From positions 1 through 20,020 of IMG/VR virus record IMGVR_UViG_3300035703_000475: a stretch of 20,020 nt of DNA, one strand, 5' to 3'. This DNA comes from a virus. The position numbers and the translations under genes are program-made. Positions 1 through 5,768 of the stretch are shown here, piece by piece; the stretch's first letter is position 1; each line of letters opens with the position of its first letter. Under the pieces are notes generated by a model. The model was not told where the DNA came from, made no database searches, and saw only the letters and a list, made by a program, of their open reading frames with translations.

Positions 1-1
1 A

Positions 2-79
2 CTTGACGAAAGAGAACTTATAGATATTGAAGTGTCTGGAAATCATTTGTTTTATGCGAATGATATTCTCACACATAAT
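2..79 (+). mobile_element. Intein C-terminal fragment, gp41-1-like (5' partial)
   Basis: Visible residues include IDIEVSGNHLFYANDILTHN followed by Ser. This is a complete intein block F and G: the hydrophobic IDIEV strand, the NHLFYANDILTHN segment with penultimate His and terminal Asn for Asn cyclisation, and Ser as first C-extein residue (junction 79/80). From memory, the 26 visible residues and the SSSDV extein start agree with the C-fragment of gp41-1, a split intein first found in marine metagenomes. That fragment is 37 residues long, so a split version would start about 33 bases before this window. If contiguous, the N-part would be joined upstream. The insertion site is a conserved helicase motif. 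No endonuclease domain is visible here. Confidence 0.9.
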
Positions 80-391
80 AGTAGTTCTGATGTTGAACTT
101 ACTGATACTAGTGAATCCTTTGGTCTTCCTGCGACTGCTGACCTTATGTTTGCCCTTATTAGCACTGAAGAGTTGGAACAAATGGGTCAGATTATGGTAA
201 AACAATTAAAGAATCGTTATAATGATCCCACTATCTACAAGCGTTTTATTGTGGGTATTGACAGGGCAAAGATGAGACTGTATGATTGTGAACAGTCTGC
301 TCAGAAAGATATACTTGACTCTGGGCAAGATGACGAGTATACTGATGAAGATAAGAAGCCTAAAAAATCATTTGAGGGATTTAAATTTTAA
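2..391 (+). CDS. 41: Replicative DNA helicase gp41, C-terminal part, preceded by intein C-terminus (5' partial)
   Basis: The reading frame is open from the window edge and stops at 389-391. Codons from 80 on encode the last 103 residues of a DnaB/T4 gp41-type hexameric helicase, which unwinds the fork on the lagging strand and recruits primase gp61. The recognisable part is the RecA-core end: SSSDVELTDTSESFGLPATA, then FALISTEELEQMGQ and QIMVKQLKNRYND, followed by an acidic and then Lys-rich tail, as in T4-like phages. The codons before 80 are not helicase but the end of an intein (separate entry). The start lies outside the window, so I cannot tell whether the intein is contiguous or split. 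The stop overlaps the next ATG (TAATG). Identity of the helicase is confident by family knowledge; intein state is unresolved. Confidence 0.92.
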   Translation, partial: LDERELIDIEVSGNHLFYANDILTHNSSSDVELTDTSESFGLPATADLMFALISTEELEQMGQIMVKQLKNRYNDPTIYKRFIVGIDRAKMRLYDCEQSAQKDILDSGQDDEYTDEDKKPKKSFEGFKF

Positions 392-1029
392 TGTTTGAAT
401 TAAATCAAAATTTAAAAGTTAAAGAGGAGTTTGTATTTGATTCTAAAGTTTTTATAATTGACAACTTTTATAAAAATCCAGATATTATTGTAGATTTTTT
501 TCTAAATCAAAAAGCAGATCTCTGGAAAATGGAAGATGAATATCAACCTTCGCATAATGGAATATATTTTGAAGATAGGAAGCATCAGATTAAATCCGAA
601 GAAATACGTGAGGCATACTTTTTTTTACAGAGTTTGTGTCAACAAAAAATTCATTGTTTGAGTGATATTGATACAAATATGACCAAATTTAAAAGAGATT
701 CATTCAATGATTATATTAATTGTTATTGGTCTCCTCACCGTGATGATGGGTATACTGCAGTTGTCTATTTAAATGTAAATGACAATAAGTCAGGAACAAA
801 TCTTTATGAAAGTTTAGATCCAGAGCATGAACCAGTTGATGAATATTCTGAACATTATTATCCATGGAGACCAAAAAGTAAATATAAACTTTTGAAATCT
901 TTAGAACCAAAATATAATAGAATGGTTATGTTTGATGGTAAGAGATTTTTACATGGTGCTAATATTTGTAATGAAGACTATTTTGATCAAATATATCGAT
1001 TAAACCAAGTTTATTTTTTTGAAGAATAG
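391..1029 (+). CDS. Fe(II)/2-oxoglutarate oxygenase-like protein (DUF6445-like)
   Basis: This 212-residue protein has the features of a double-stranded beta-helix Fe/2OG oxygenase. His116 and Asp118 (PHRDDGYTAVVYLN) form the HxD iron motif. A glycine-containing SGTNLYE segment follows. A distal His188 (RFLHGAN) and Arg203 (YRLNQV) lie where the third iron ligand and the 2OG carboxylate-binding residue are expected. The pattern resembles the DUF6445 family; the substrate is unknown. Phage proteins of this fold have been proposed to modify proteins or nucleotides, but nothing here decides that. It starts inside the gp41 stop codon (TAATG). It is visibly more AT-rich than its neighbours (13 G/C in bases 421-480 against 25 in bases 1141-1200), which may mean a separate origin. 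Confidence 0.7.
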   Translation: MFELNQNLKVKEEFVFDSKVFIIDNFYKNPDIIVDFFLNQKADLWKMEDEYQPSHNGIYFEDRKHQIKSEEIREAYFFLQSLCQQKIHCLSDIDTNMTKFKRDSFNDYINCYWSPHRDDGYTAVVYLNVNDNKSGTNLYESLDPEHEPVDEYSEHYYPWRPKSKYKLLKSLEPKYNRMVMFDGKRFLHGANICNEDYFDQIYRLNQVYFFEE

Positions 1030-1031
1030 TC

Positions 1032-1060
1032 TTGACAAGACTCAAAACTAGTTGTAAAAT
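1032..1060 (+). promoter_or_regulatory. Early sigma70-type promoter upstream of mazG
   Basis: TTGACA (1032-1037) is a perfect -35 box. Seventeen bases later comes TAAAAT (1055-1060), a good -10 box directly preceded by TG. Transcription should start near 1067, just before the mazG ATG at 1085. It sits in the only gap between the oxygenase gene and mazG. This is the type of promoter host RNA polymerase reads early in infection. Confidence 0.8.
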
Positions 1061-1084
1061 AAAATTCTATGATATTAACTTTTA

Positions 1085-1501
1085 ATGGAAACTGCTAAAC
1101 ACGTTAATTTTGATAAGTATGCTGAGTTTGTGGATGCCGTAACTTCTGATGCATCTAAAGACTTTCTTGCTTTGTCTGACCGACTGGTTGCTCTTGATGA
1201 GAAAGGTGCTAATATTGAACGACTTCTGACCGCTGCTGTTGGTATCAATGCTGAAGGTGGTGAGTTTATGGAAATCGTCAAAAAGATGGTGTTCCAAGGC
1301 AAACCTTATAATGAAGACAACCGTGAGCATCTGATTATTGAGTTGGGTGATATTATGTGGTATGTTGCACAAGCATGTATGGCACTTGATGTGACACTCG
1401 ATGATGTGGTTGCTCGTAATGTCCAAAAACTTCTGAAGCGTTATCCTGAAGGTGCTTTTGATGTTTACTTCTCTGAAAACCGTGCTTCTGATGACCGATG
1501 A
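1085..1501 (+). CDS. mazG: MazG nucleotide pyrophosphohydrolase
   Basis: This 138-residue protein carries the MazG all-alpha NTP-PPase signature: Glu57, Glu60 and Glu63 in AEGGEFMEIVKK, and Glu86 and Asp89 in IIELGDIMWY. These acidic residues bind Mg and the nucleotide phosphates. Family members hydrolyse (d)NTPs to monophosphates and pyrophosphate. In cyanophages MazG has been proposed either to alter host (p)ppGpp signalling or to recycle nucleotides, and the sequence does not choose. It is the first gene behind the early promoter at 1032-1060. The ATG lacks a clear Shine-Dalgarno sequence. Its stop overlaps the next start (ATGA). It has a single MazG domain, unlike the tandem bacterial enzyme. 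Confidence 0.9.
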   Translation: METAKHVNFDKYAEFVDAVTSDASKDFLALSDRLVALDEKGANIERLLTAAVGINAEGGEFMEIVKKMVFQGKPYNEDNREHLIIELGDIMWYVAQACMALDVTLDDVVARNVQKLLKRYPEGAFDVYFSENRASDDR

Positions 1502-1680
1502 CTAAAGAAAAACAAGTAACAGTTAAAATGGATGTTCGAACTGCTGCTACTGTTCGACAAATTCTTTTTGAATCTCAAAAAGGATATACATATGATGAGA
1601 CGAGTGTTCCTCCTCGAATTTCTAATATTCGTGCAGTGATTCTTGACCTTGATGAAAAAATTAGTTCAATTGTAGAATAA
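1498..1680 (+). CDS. Small conserved cyanophage protein, unknown function
   Basis: This 60-residue protein begins KQVTVKMDVRTAATVRQIL and has a second helical part near INSNIR-like residues (ISNIRAVILDLDEKI). It looks like a compact helical protein with no membrane segment, metal site or signal peptide. I recognise the VKMDVRTA pattern as common in T4-like cyanophage genomes but know no function. It is translationally coupled on both sides: its ATG lies in the mazG stop (ATGA) and its own stop overlaps the next ATG (TAATG). It therefore probably belongs to the same early operon as mazG and the membrane protein. Confidence 0.75.
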   Translation: MTKEKQVTVKMDVRTAATVRQILFESQKGYTYDETSVPPRISNIRAVILDLDEKISSIVE

Positions 1681-2720
1681 TGGATTTACTTATGAGTGTC
1701 TGGGAGAAGGAACTCTTTCTCCCTTACATCATCGGCATTATGATTGTCGGTGGTCTAGTCAAACAATACGGTGTGCTGAATGAAGTCTTCGTAGCACTTC
1801 GTAAAACATTCAAGTCAAATCGTCTAGTAGTTGCTGCTACTGCTCTTGCTGGTGGTGTTCTACCCATTGAAGGGCGAGTCGTTATGTCGGCTCCCCTTCT
1901 GGATTCCATCGCCTCAGACAAAGCACAATCTCGTTCCAAGTTTGGTATTGTAGATTATCTTTCTACGCACCACTATTACTGGTGGTCGCCACTTGAGAAG
2001 ACTGTTGTGCTTCCGATGGCAGCATTAGGTCTATCCTATCCTCAAATGCTAGGATATACTGCTGTGCCCCTCATCATCACCCTTGCTTTTGCTGGTGCAT
2101 TTATCTTTGCCTATGTGAAAGAAACTGATGTTGAAATTGTATCTGAGACACGCACATTCAGTTGGAATCGTCTGCTGAAAGGTTGGGCACCTATCGTTGC
2201 TACAATGTGGTTTCTGGTCTGTTATGGCGACCCTGATATGCCCTACCTCTTTTCTTTGTGGTTTGGTGGTCTTGCTGCTTACTATTCTTACATCTGTAAT
2301 GATTGGAAGTGGGGTCGTTATATCAACTGGAAGTTTGCTGGATTTGCTGCTCTTGTTCTTGCTCTTGCAGCAGTCATGGGTGAAATCAAAGAACCTGTAA
2401 TGGAGTATCTTAAAGTTACTTCGCAGCAAGGCGCAGCGGCACTGTATACTGTATCTGTTGTAGGATTCTTGGCATCCTTTGCGATGGGTTCATCCAGTAA
2501 ATATGCGGGTATCGTTGCTATTCTTGCAAAAGCATTTGGTCCTGGATACTTGACATGGTTTCTGTGTGTGGAGTATGCTGGTTACATCATCTCTCCAATG
2601 CACAAGTGCCTGCTGATTGGTCAACAATATTTTGGTACTCCTATTAAGACTTATTATAAAGTTCTTGGTTGGTTGATTGTTGCATTGATTGGGTGGGGAG
2701 CATTAACACTAGCATTTTAA
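1680..2720 (+). CDS. Polytopic membrane protein, DUF401-like (ion-transporter superfamily)
   Basis: This 346-residue protein has about nine or ten hydrophobic segments. Two conserved polar stretches lie inside membrane regions: GGVLPIEGRVVMSAPLL (about 58-74) and ISPMHKCLLIGQQYFGTP (about 304-321). This pairing matches DUF401 proteins, which belong to the wider ion-transporter/gluconate-permease-like superfamily. The likely role is transport of a small solute across the host inner membrane; the substrate cannot be read. It is coupled to its neighbours by TAATG overlaps and sits in the mazG early operon, so it would be made early in infection. Base composition is richer in G+C (27 of 60 in 1741-1800) than the structural genes, closer to a host-like gene. 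Confidence 0.72.
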   Translation: MDLLMSVWEKELFLPYIIGIMIVGGLVKQYGVLNEVFVALRKTFKSNRLVVAATALAGGVLPIEGRVVMSAPLLDSIASDKAQSRSKFGIVDYLSTHHYYWWSPLEKTVVLPMAALGLSYPQMLGYTAVPLIITLAFAGAFIFAYVKETDVEIVSETRTFSWNRLLKGWAPIVATMWFLVCYGDPDMPYLFSLWFGGLAAYYSYICNDWKWGRYINWKFAGFAALVLALAAVMGEIKEPVMEYLKVTSQQGAAALYTVSVVGFLASFAMGSSSKYAGIVAILAKAFGPGYLTWFLCVEYAGYIISPMHKCLLIGQQYFGTPIKTYYKVLGWLIVALIGWGALTLAF

Positions 2721-2842
2721 TGTTCTTTGTAATAGGTATCTTTTTTCTAATTATTGTGGATGATTATCTTTTAATGGCAATTGTTATGGGATTAATTATT
2801 TGGGACATTAGAAAAAAGAACCTAAAAATTAGGGGGAATTAG
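2720..2842 (+). CDS. Tiny membrane protein (40 residues)
   Basis: The ATG overlaps the stop of the transporter-like gene (TAATG), and the frame runs 40 codons to TAG at 2840-2842. The peptide is two short hydrophobic stretches (FFVIGIFFLIIV and LLMAIVMGLIIW) separated by DDY, then a basic tail (RKKNLKIRGN). This fits a small inner-membrane peptide with the C-terminus in the cytoplasm. It might be an accessory subunit of the upstream membrane protein; that is inference from position. Its 3' end overlaps the first ten bases of tRNA-Ala, which is unusual but seen in compact phage genomes. Confidence 0.55.
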   Translation: MFFVIGIFFLIIVDDYLLMAIVMGLIIWDIRKKNLKIRGN

Positions 2843-2903
2843 TTAAACGGTATAACGGGTGCTTTGCAAGCACTTATTAGGAGTTCGATTCTCCTATTCT
2901 CCA
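2833..2903 (+). tRNA. tRNA-Ala (anticodon UGC)
   Basis: A full cloverleaf folds by hand. The acceptor GGGGAAT pairs with ATTCTCC (one G-U), and the D stem is GTTA/TAAC. The anticodon stem is GGTGC/GCACT with loop TTTGCAA, placing TGC at 2865-2867. The T arm AGGAG/CTCCT has loop TTCGATT. The discriminator is A and CCA is not encoded. Length is 71 bases. The acceptor lacks the G3-U70 pair that marks alanine tRNAs for AlaRS: position 3 is G and its partner, third from the 3' end of the acceptor, is T, so the wobble pair is in fact present there. It is read from the early operon. Confidence 0.93.
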
Positions 2904-2926
2904 TTTGCTATTTGCGAATAGCGAAT
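2903..2926 (+). other. Hairpin between the two tRNAs
   Basis: ATTTGCTATT (2903-2912) pairs with AATAGCGAAT (2917-2926) over ten base pairs, one of them U-G, around the loop TGCG. It fills almost the whole spacer between the two tRNA genes. No U-run follows, so it is not a typical terminator. A role as a processing spacer that keeps the two tRNAs from misfolding is inference. Confidence 0.6.
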
Positions 2927-2929
2927 ATT

Positions 2930-3002
2930 GCCCGTGTACTCCAACGGTAGAGAGGGTGGACTTAGAATCCATACAGTGGAAGTTCGAATCTTCTCACGGG
3001 CA
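2930..3002 (+). tRNA. tRNA with anticodon UAG (Leu by anticodon), short variable loop
   Basis: Acceptor GCCCGTG pairs perfectly with CACGGGC, and the discriminator is A (3002). The anticodon stem GTGGA/TCCAT carries loop CTTAGAA, so the anticodon is TAG, reading CUA leucine. The T arm is GGAAG/CTTCT with loop TTCGAAT. The D stem has three pairs plus a C-A mismatch. Length is 73 bases with a variable region of only about five bases. Bacterial leucine tRNAs normally have a long variable arm, so the identity by anticodon is odd. CCA is not encoded. The gene itself is convincing; the amino acid it carries is less sure. Confidence 0.85.
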
Positions 3003-3010
3003 CTAAATAT
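3003..3010 (+). promoter_or_regulatory. Candidate late promoter box CTAAATAT
   Basis: CTAAATAT lies directly after the second tRNA and 13 bases before the ATG at 3023. It resembles the T4-type late box TATAAATA and the same CTAAATA form occurs at 7116. The distance to the start codon is shorter than for the other late boxes here, so it is less certain. Confidence 0.45.
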
Positions 3011-3022
3011 TTAAAAAGTTCT

Positions 3023-4261
3023 ATGGCAATAAGAAATCTACCAAATAGGGGATACATATTTGAAGCTGTTTGGGCAGCTGCTGTTGCTGCTAGATTTTAT
3101 AAAAGATTTGGTGATATAAAAAAACTTCAGTCTAGTAGATTTGCAAAAGGACTTACGGGTGATTATATTGGAAGACTTCCACCTGTATTATATAGAGATG
3201 TGGTTGCTATACTTCAACAGATGTTTTCCACATCATCACATTCTCTGGCAACAAGAACTCAAAATGATGTTAAGTGGAATGTAGACATTCGGGATTATTT
3301 GAACGTTCGAATTAGTGTTCCCGCAGATGTTGATAGATTGTTGATGCAATATGCCAGAAATCGTAATTTTGCAGAAATATCAGATTTTATTCGTTCTGCA
3401 GCAGTAATTGTCAATGGACACTCCACATTAAATTCTAAAGTCAGGGCAGTTGCATTCAACGGATATACTGATACTATAAACGTCACTGCAGATGGTTTAC
3501 TTGGGCAAAGAGATGTAAAAGCAGATGTGTCAGTTACAATTTCAACCCAAGATCCAAACATACAAGATATTCGTCCTTTTGCAGTTTCTTGTAAAGTTCC
3601 TGGTGGAGAACAGTTTGCCCAAGTTAGTGGATATGAGTGGCAAAAATTTGAGGATTTATTTGGACAAATTGGTATTGCTATACCTCCAAACGTACATCAA
3701 CAATGGTTAGAATCGATGCAAGAATATCTAACAGAAGGGGTATTTACTAAAAAGTATGCAACACGACAAGCGATTAAGGCAACAAGAATTCCTCAAAATA
3801 CTAAACTTGCAGCTAAAAGAGTATATCGTAGTGCTGCGAATGCTATGAATTCTAATTTTCCGGTTCAGAATTTTGTGGATTATATAATTCGTGGATTTAG
3901 TAATGGAGTCGAAACTGAACTAGTAAAATTGACTGGTAGAAAGATGGGTGGTGATTTGGTTATGACTGGAGGAAAAACCCTGAAGATAGACCAACAATTT
4001 AGAGACATACTAATGAATTTAAATTATAGTGCTGAATATAAAGATACTGGAGAAGGTGCAAAAATATTAATCAAAGCAGAGGGAATATCAGATTCACTAA
4101 TGCAGTTTAGGTATAAATGGGAAAATAAAAGTAATAAACCATCTAGTAATACTCCTCAAAAAACATATTCAATGTATCCAAGACATTATTTGGAAGCTTT
4201 GGATGGAATGTTTGATATTGATTCAAGAACTCAAAAATTTACTATTTCTCAATCACAATGA
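3023..4261 (+). CDS. 412-residue conserved phage protein, possible PD-(D/E)XK-type nuclease fold
   Basis: I do not recognise a named family. The protein starts RGYIFEAVWAAAVAARFY, an N-terminal helix with Glu14. In the middle come RDVKADVSVTI, then FAVSCKVPGGEQFAQVSG and a helix containing KFEDLFG. The order helix-Glu, strand-Asp, strand with x-x-Lys followed by QFAQVSG is what restriction-endonuclease-like folds show, although the usual acidic residue two before Lys is Ser here. The rest is helical and basic with no membrane segment. A candidate late box precedes it, and it is coupled to the next gene by ATGA overlap, so it may be a late DNA-processing or virion-associated protein. The fold assignment is tentative. 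Confidence 0.7.
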   Translation: MAIRNLPNRGYIFEAVWAAAVAARFYKRFGDIKKLQSSRFAKGLTGDYIGRLPPVLYRDVVAILQQMFSTSSHSLATRTQNDVKWNVDIRDYLNVRISVPADVDRLLMQYARNRNFAEISDFIRSAAVIVNGHSTLNSKVRAVAFNGYTDTINVTADGLLGQRDVKADVSVTISTQDPNIQDIRPFAVSCKVPGGEQFAQVSGYEWQKFEDLFGQIGIAIPPNVHQQWLESMQEYLTEGVFTKKYATRQAIKATRIPQNTKLAAKRVYRSAANAMNSNFPVQNFVDYIIRGFSNGVETELVKLTGRKMGGDLVMTGGKTLKIDQQFRDILMNLNYSAEYKDTGEGAKILIKAEGISDSLMQFRYKWENKSNKPSSNTPQKTYSMYPRHYLEALDGMFDIDSRTQKFTISQSQ

Positions 4262-4485
4262 TAACCGATCAACTTTTTGAACTAATAAAATCATTTGAGT
4301 CTCCATCTAAAAACAAGGGTGTAAGATATAAAGATTTTTTGGCGTATATTTACATGACCTTTGATAAAAAAATTTCATTGTGTAGGAGTGATAAGGAAAT
4401 GAATAAATATAAGAAAATGAGGAATAGTCTCCTCGGATATATTGTTGCAAACGAAAGATCGATAACTACTGAAATCTGTAAGTAA
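4258..4485 (+). CDS. Small basic protein, unknown function
   Basis: This 75-residue protein begins MITDQLFELIKSF and is rich in Lys, Arg and aromatic residues (KDFLAYIYMTFDKKISL). It is soluble and probably all-helical. Both ends overlap their neighbours: the start lies in the stop of the 412-residue gene (ATGA), and its TAA shares an A with the next ATG (TAATG). Such coupling suggests it is made together with the 412-residue protein, perhaps as a partner. I recognise no family. Confidence 0.65.
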   Translation: MITDQLFELIKSFESPSKNKGVRYKDFLAYIYMTFDKKISLCRSDKEMNKYKKMRNSLLGYIVANERSITTEICK

Positions 4486-5753
4486 TGAAAAATTTTTTCC
4501 AATTTTTGTCAGAAGCTTCTGCATCGACTGCAGTTCAACAAGCTCAAAGACTAGGTCTTAAGAGTAATGGGCATGGTGATTGGTATGACAAGACTGGAGA
4601 GTTTGTTGCTAAAACAGTCGGTGGTCAACTAAAGTTTTATAATAAGCGTCAAAAAATTGGACAGAAAGATCCAACACAGTCTGAAAAAGAAAAGAATTTA
4701 TCTCAACCAACACAAGAACCAGCACCGCAACAAGCAGCACCTATTCAACAAGCACCTCCAGAAAATTTTCTTCCCGTAGAAAAAACAAAAGGAACTCTTA
4801 CTATTGCATTTGGTCGTTTTAATCCACCACATCTTGGGCATCTTCAGTTGATGGATACTGCTGCTGCAGCGGCAGAACAGGAGGGTAGTGATTATATGAT
4901 TATTCCTTCACGTAGTCAGGACAAGAAAAAGAATCCTCTAGATGCTGATACAAAGGTTTCTTTAATGCGTCAGATGTTTCCTCAACATAGTGAGAGAATT
5001 ATGAATGATGCAAATACAAAAACTATCTTTGATGTCCTCAAGAAAGCACATAATGATGGATATGCAAATATAAGAATTGTTGGTGGTGCTGATAGAGTTA
5101 AAGAATTTGAAAAATTGTCTAACAACTATAATGGAAATCTTTATCAATTTGATAATATTGAAGTAGTTTCTGCTGGAGACCGTGATCCAGATTCAGAAGG
5201 AGTTGAAGGTCTTTCTGCATCAAGAATGAGACTTGCGGCTGCTGAGAATGATTTCAAAACATTCCGTTCTGGTATGCCAGCAGAAATGAAACCAAAAGAC
5301 GCACGTGCTATTTTTAATACAGTTCGTCAGTCGATGGGAATTCAGGATGAAGTTGTTGAGATTTGGAAAATTGCACCAAAACTTGATTGGAGAAATCTCA
5401 GAGAAAATTATATTCAAGAAAAAATCTATCAAGTTGGTCAATTGGTTGAAAATTTAAATACTGGATTGATTGGTAAAATCATTCGGAGAGGAACTAATTA
5501 TTTAATTTGTGTTACAGAAGATAATATTATGTTTAAGTCGTGGATTAAAGATGTAATGGAGTCTTATCAAGAGAAAAAAATGGATAGAAAAATGAGACTT
5601 CCTGAAAAACCAAATACATTAGTTGGCACAGTTGGATATTTAAAGTACGTAGCACAACAAACACGTGGTTCAGAACTTGGTAAAGAAAACTTAGCTTTTG
5701 GTCAAAAGAGTTTTGGATTGAATTTCATAAATAAGTATAGAAAAAGTAAGTAA
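4485..5753 (+). CDS. HIGH-type nucleotidyltransferase with N-terminal capsid-targeting-like peptide
   Basis: The 422-residue protein has four parts. Residues 1-11, MKNFFQFLSEA, resemble the T4 capsid-targeting peptide (MKTYQEFI.EA) and include LSE|A at 8-11, the cleavage pattern of prohead protease gp21. Residues 29-57 hold a GDWYDKTGEFVAKTVGG motif, followed by a Gln/Pro-rich linker. Residues 105-260 are a cytidylyltransferase/NMN-adenylyltransferase domain: GRFNPPHLGH with His116 and His119, RIVGGADRV, and LSASRMR with Ser244, Ser246 and Arg249. The C-terminal part (about 315-360) looks like a small beta-barrel (TGLIGKIIRRGTNY). Active-site motifs are intact, so it is probably an enzyme that adds a nucleotide to NMN or a similar substrate. 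Cyanophage relatives are often annotated as cytidyltransferase. Packaging in the head is inference. Confidence 0.82.
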   Translation: MKNFFQFLSEASASTAVQQAQRLGLKSNGHGDWYDKTGEFVAKTVGGQLKFYNKRQKIGQKDPTQSEKEKNLSQPTQEPAPQQAAPIQQAPPENFLPVEKTKGTLTIAFGRFNPPHLGHLQLMDTAAAAAEQEGSDYMIIPSRSQDKKKNPLDADTKVSLMRQMFPQHSERIMNDANTKTIFDVLKKAHNDGYANIRIVGGADRVKEFEKLSNNYNGNLYQFDNIEVVSAGDRDPDSEGVEGLSASRMRLAAAENDFKTFRSGMPAEMKPKDARAIFNTVRQSMGIQDEVVEIWKIAPKLDWRNLRENYIQEKIYQVGQLVENLNTGLIGKIIRRGTNYLICVTEDNIMFKSWIKDVMESYQEKKMDRKMRLPEKPNTLVGTVGYLKYVAQQTRGSELGKENLAFGQKSFGLNFINKYRKSK

Positions 5754-5768
5754 TTAAAAAGATTCCCA

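Noticed and set aside
1082-1426. A 114-codon open frame on the minus strand over mazG
   Set aside because: It is antisense to a clear MazG domain with intact catalytic residues; no independent signals.
2930-3002. Amber suppressor tRNA
   Set aside because: A UAG-codon suppressor needs anticodon CUA; here the anticodon itself is UAG, which reads CUA.
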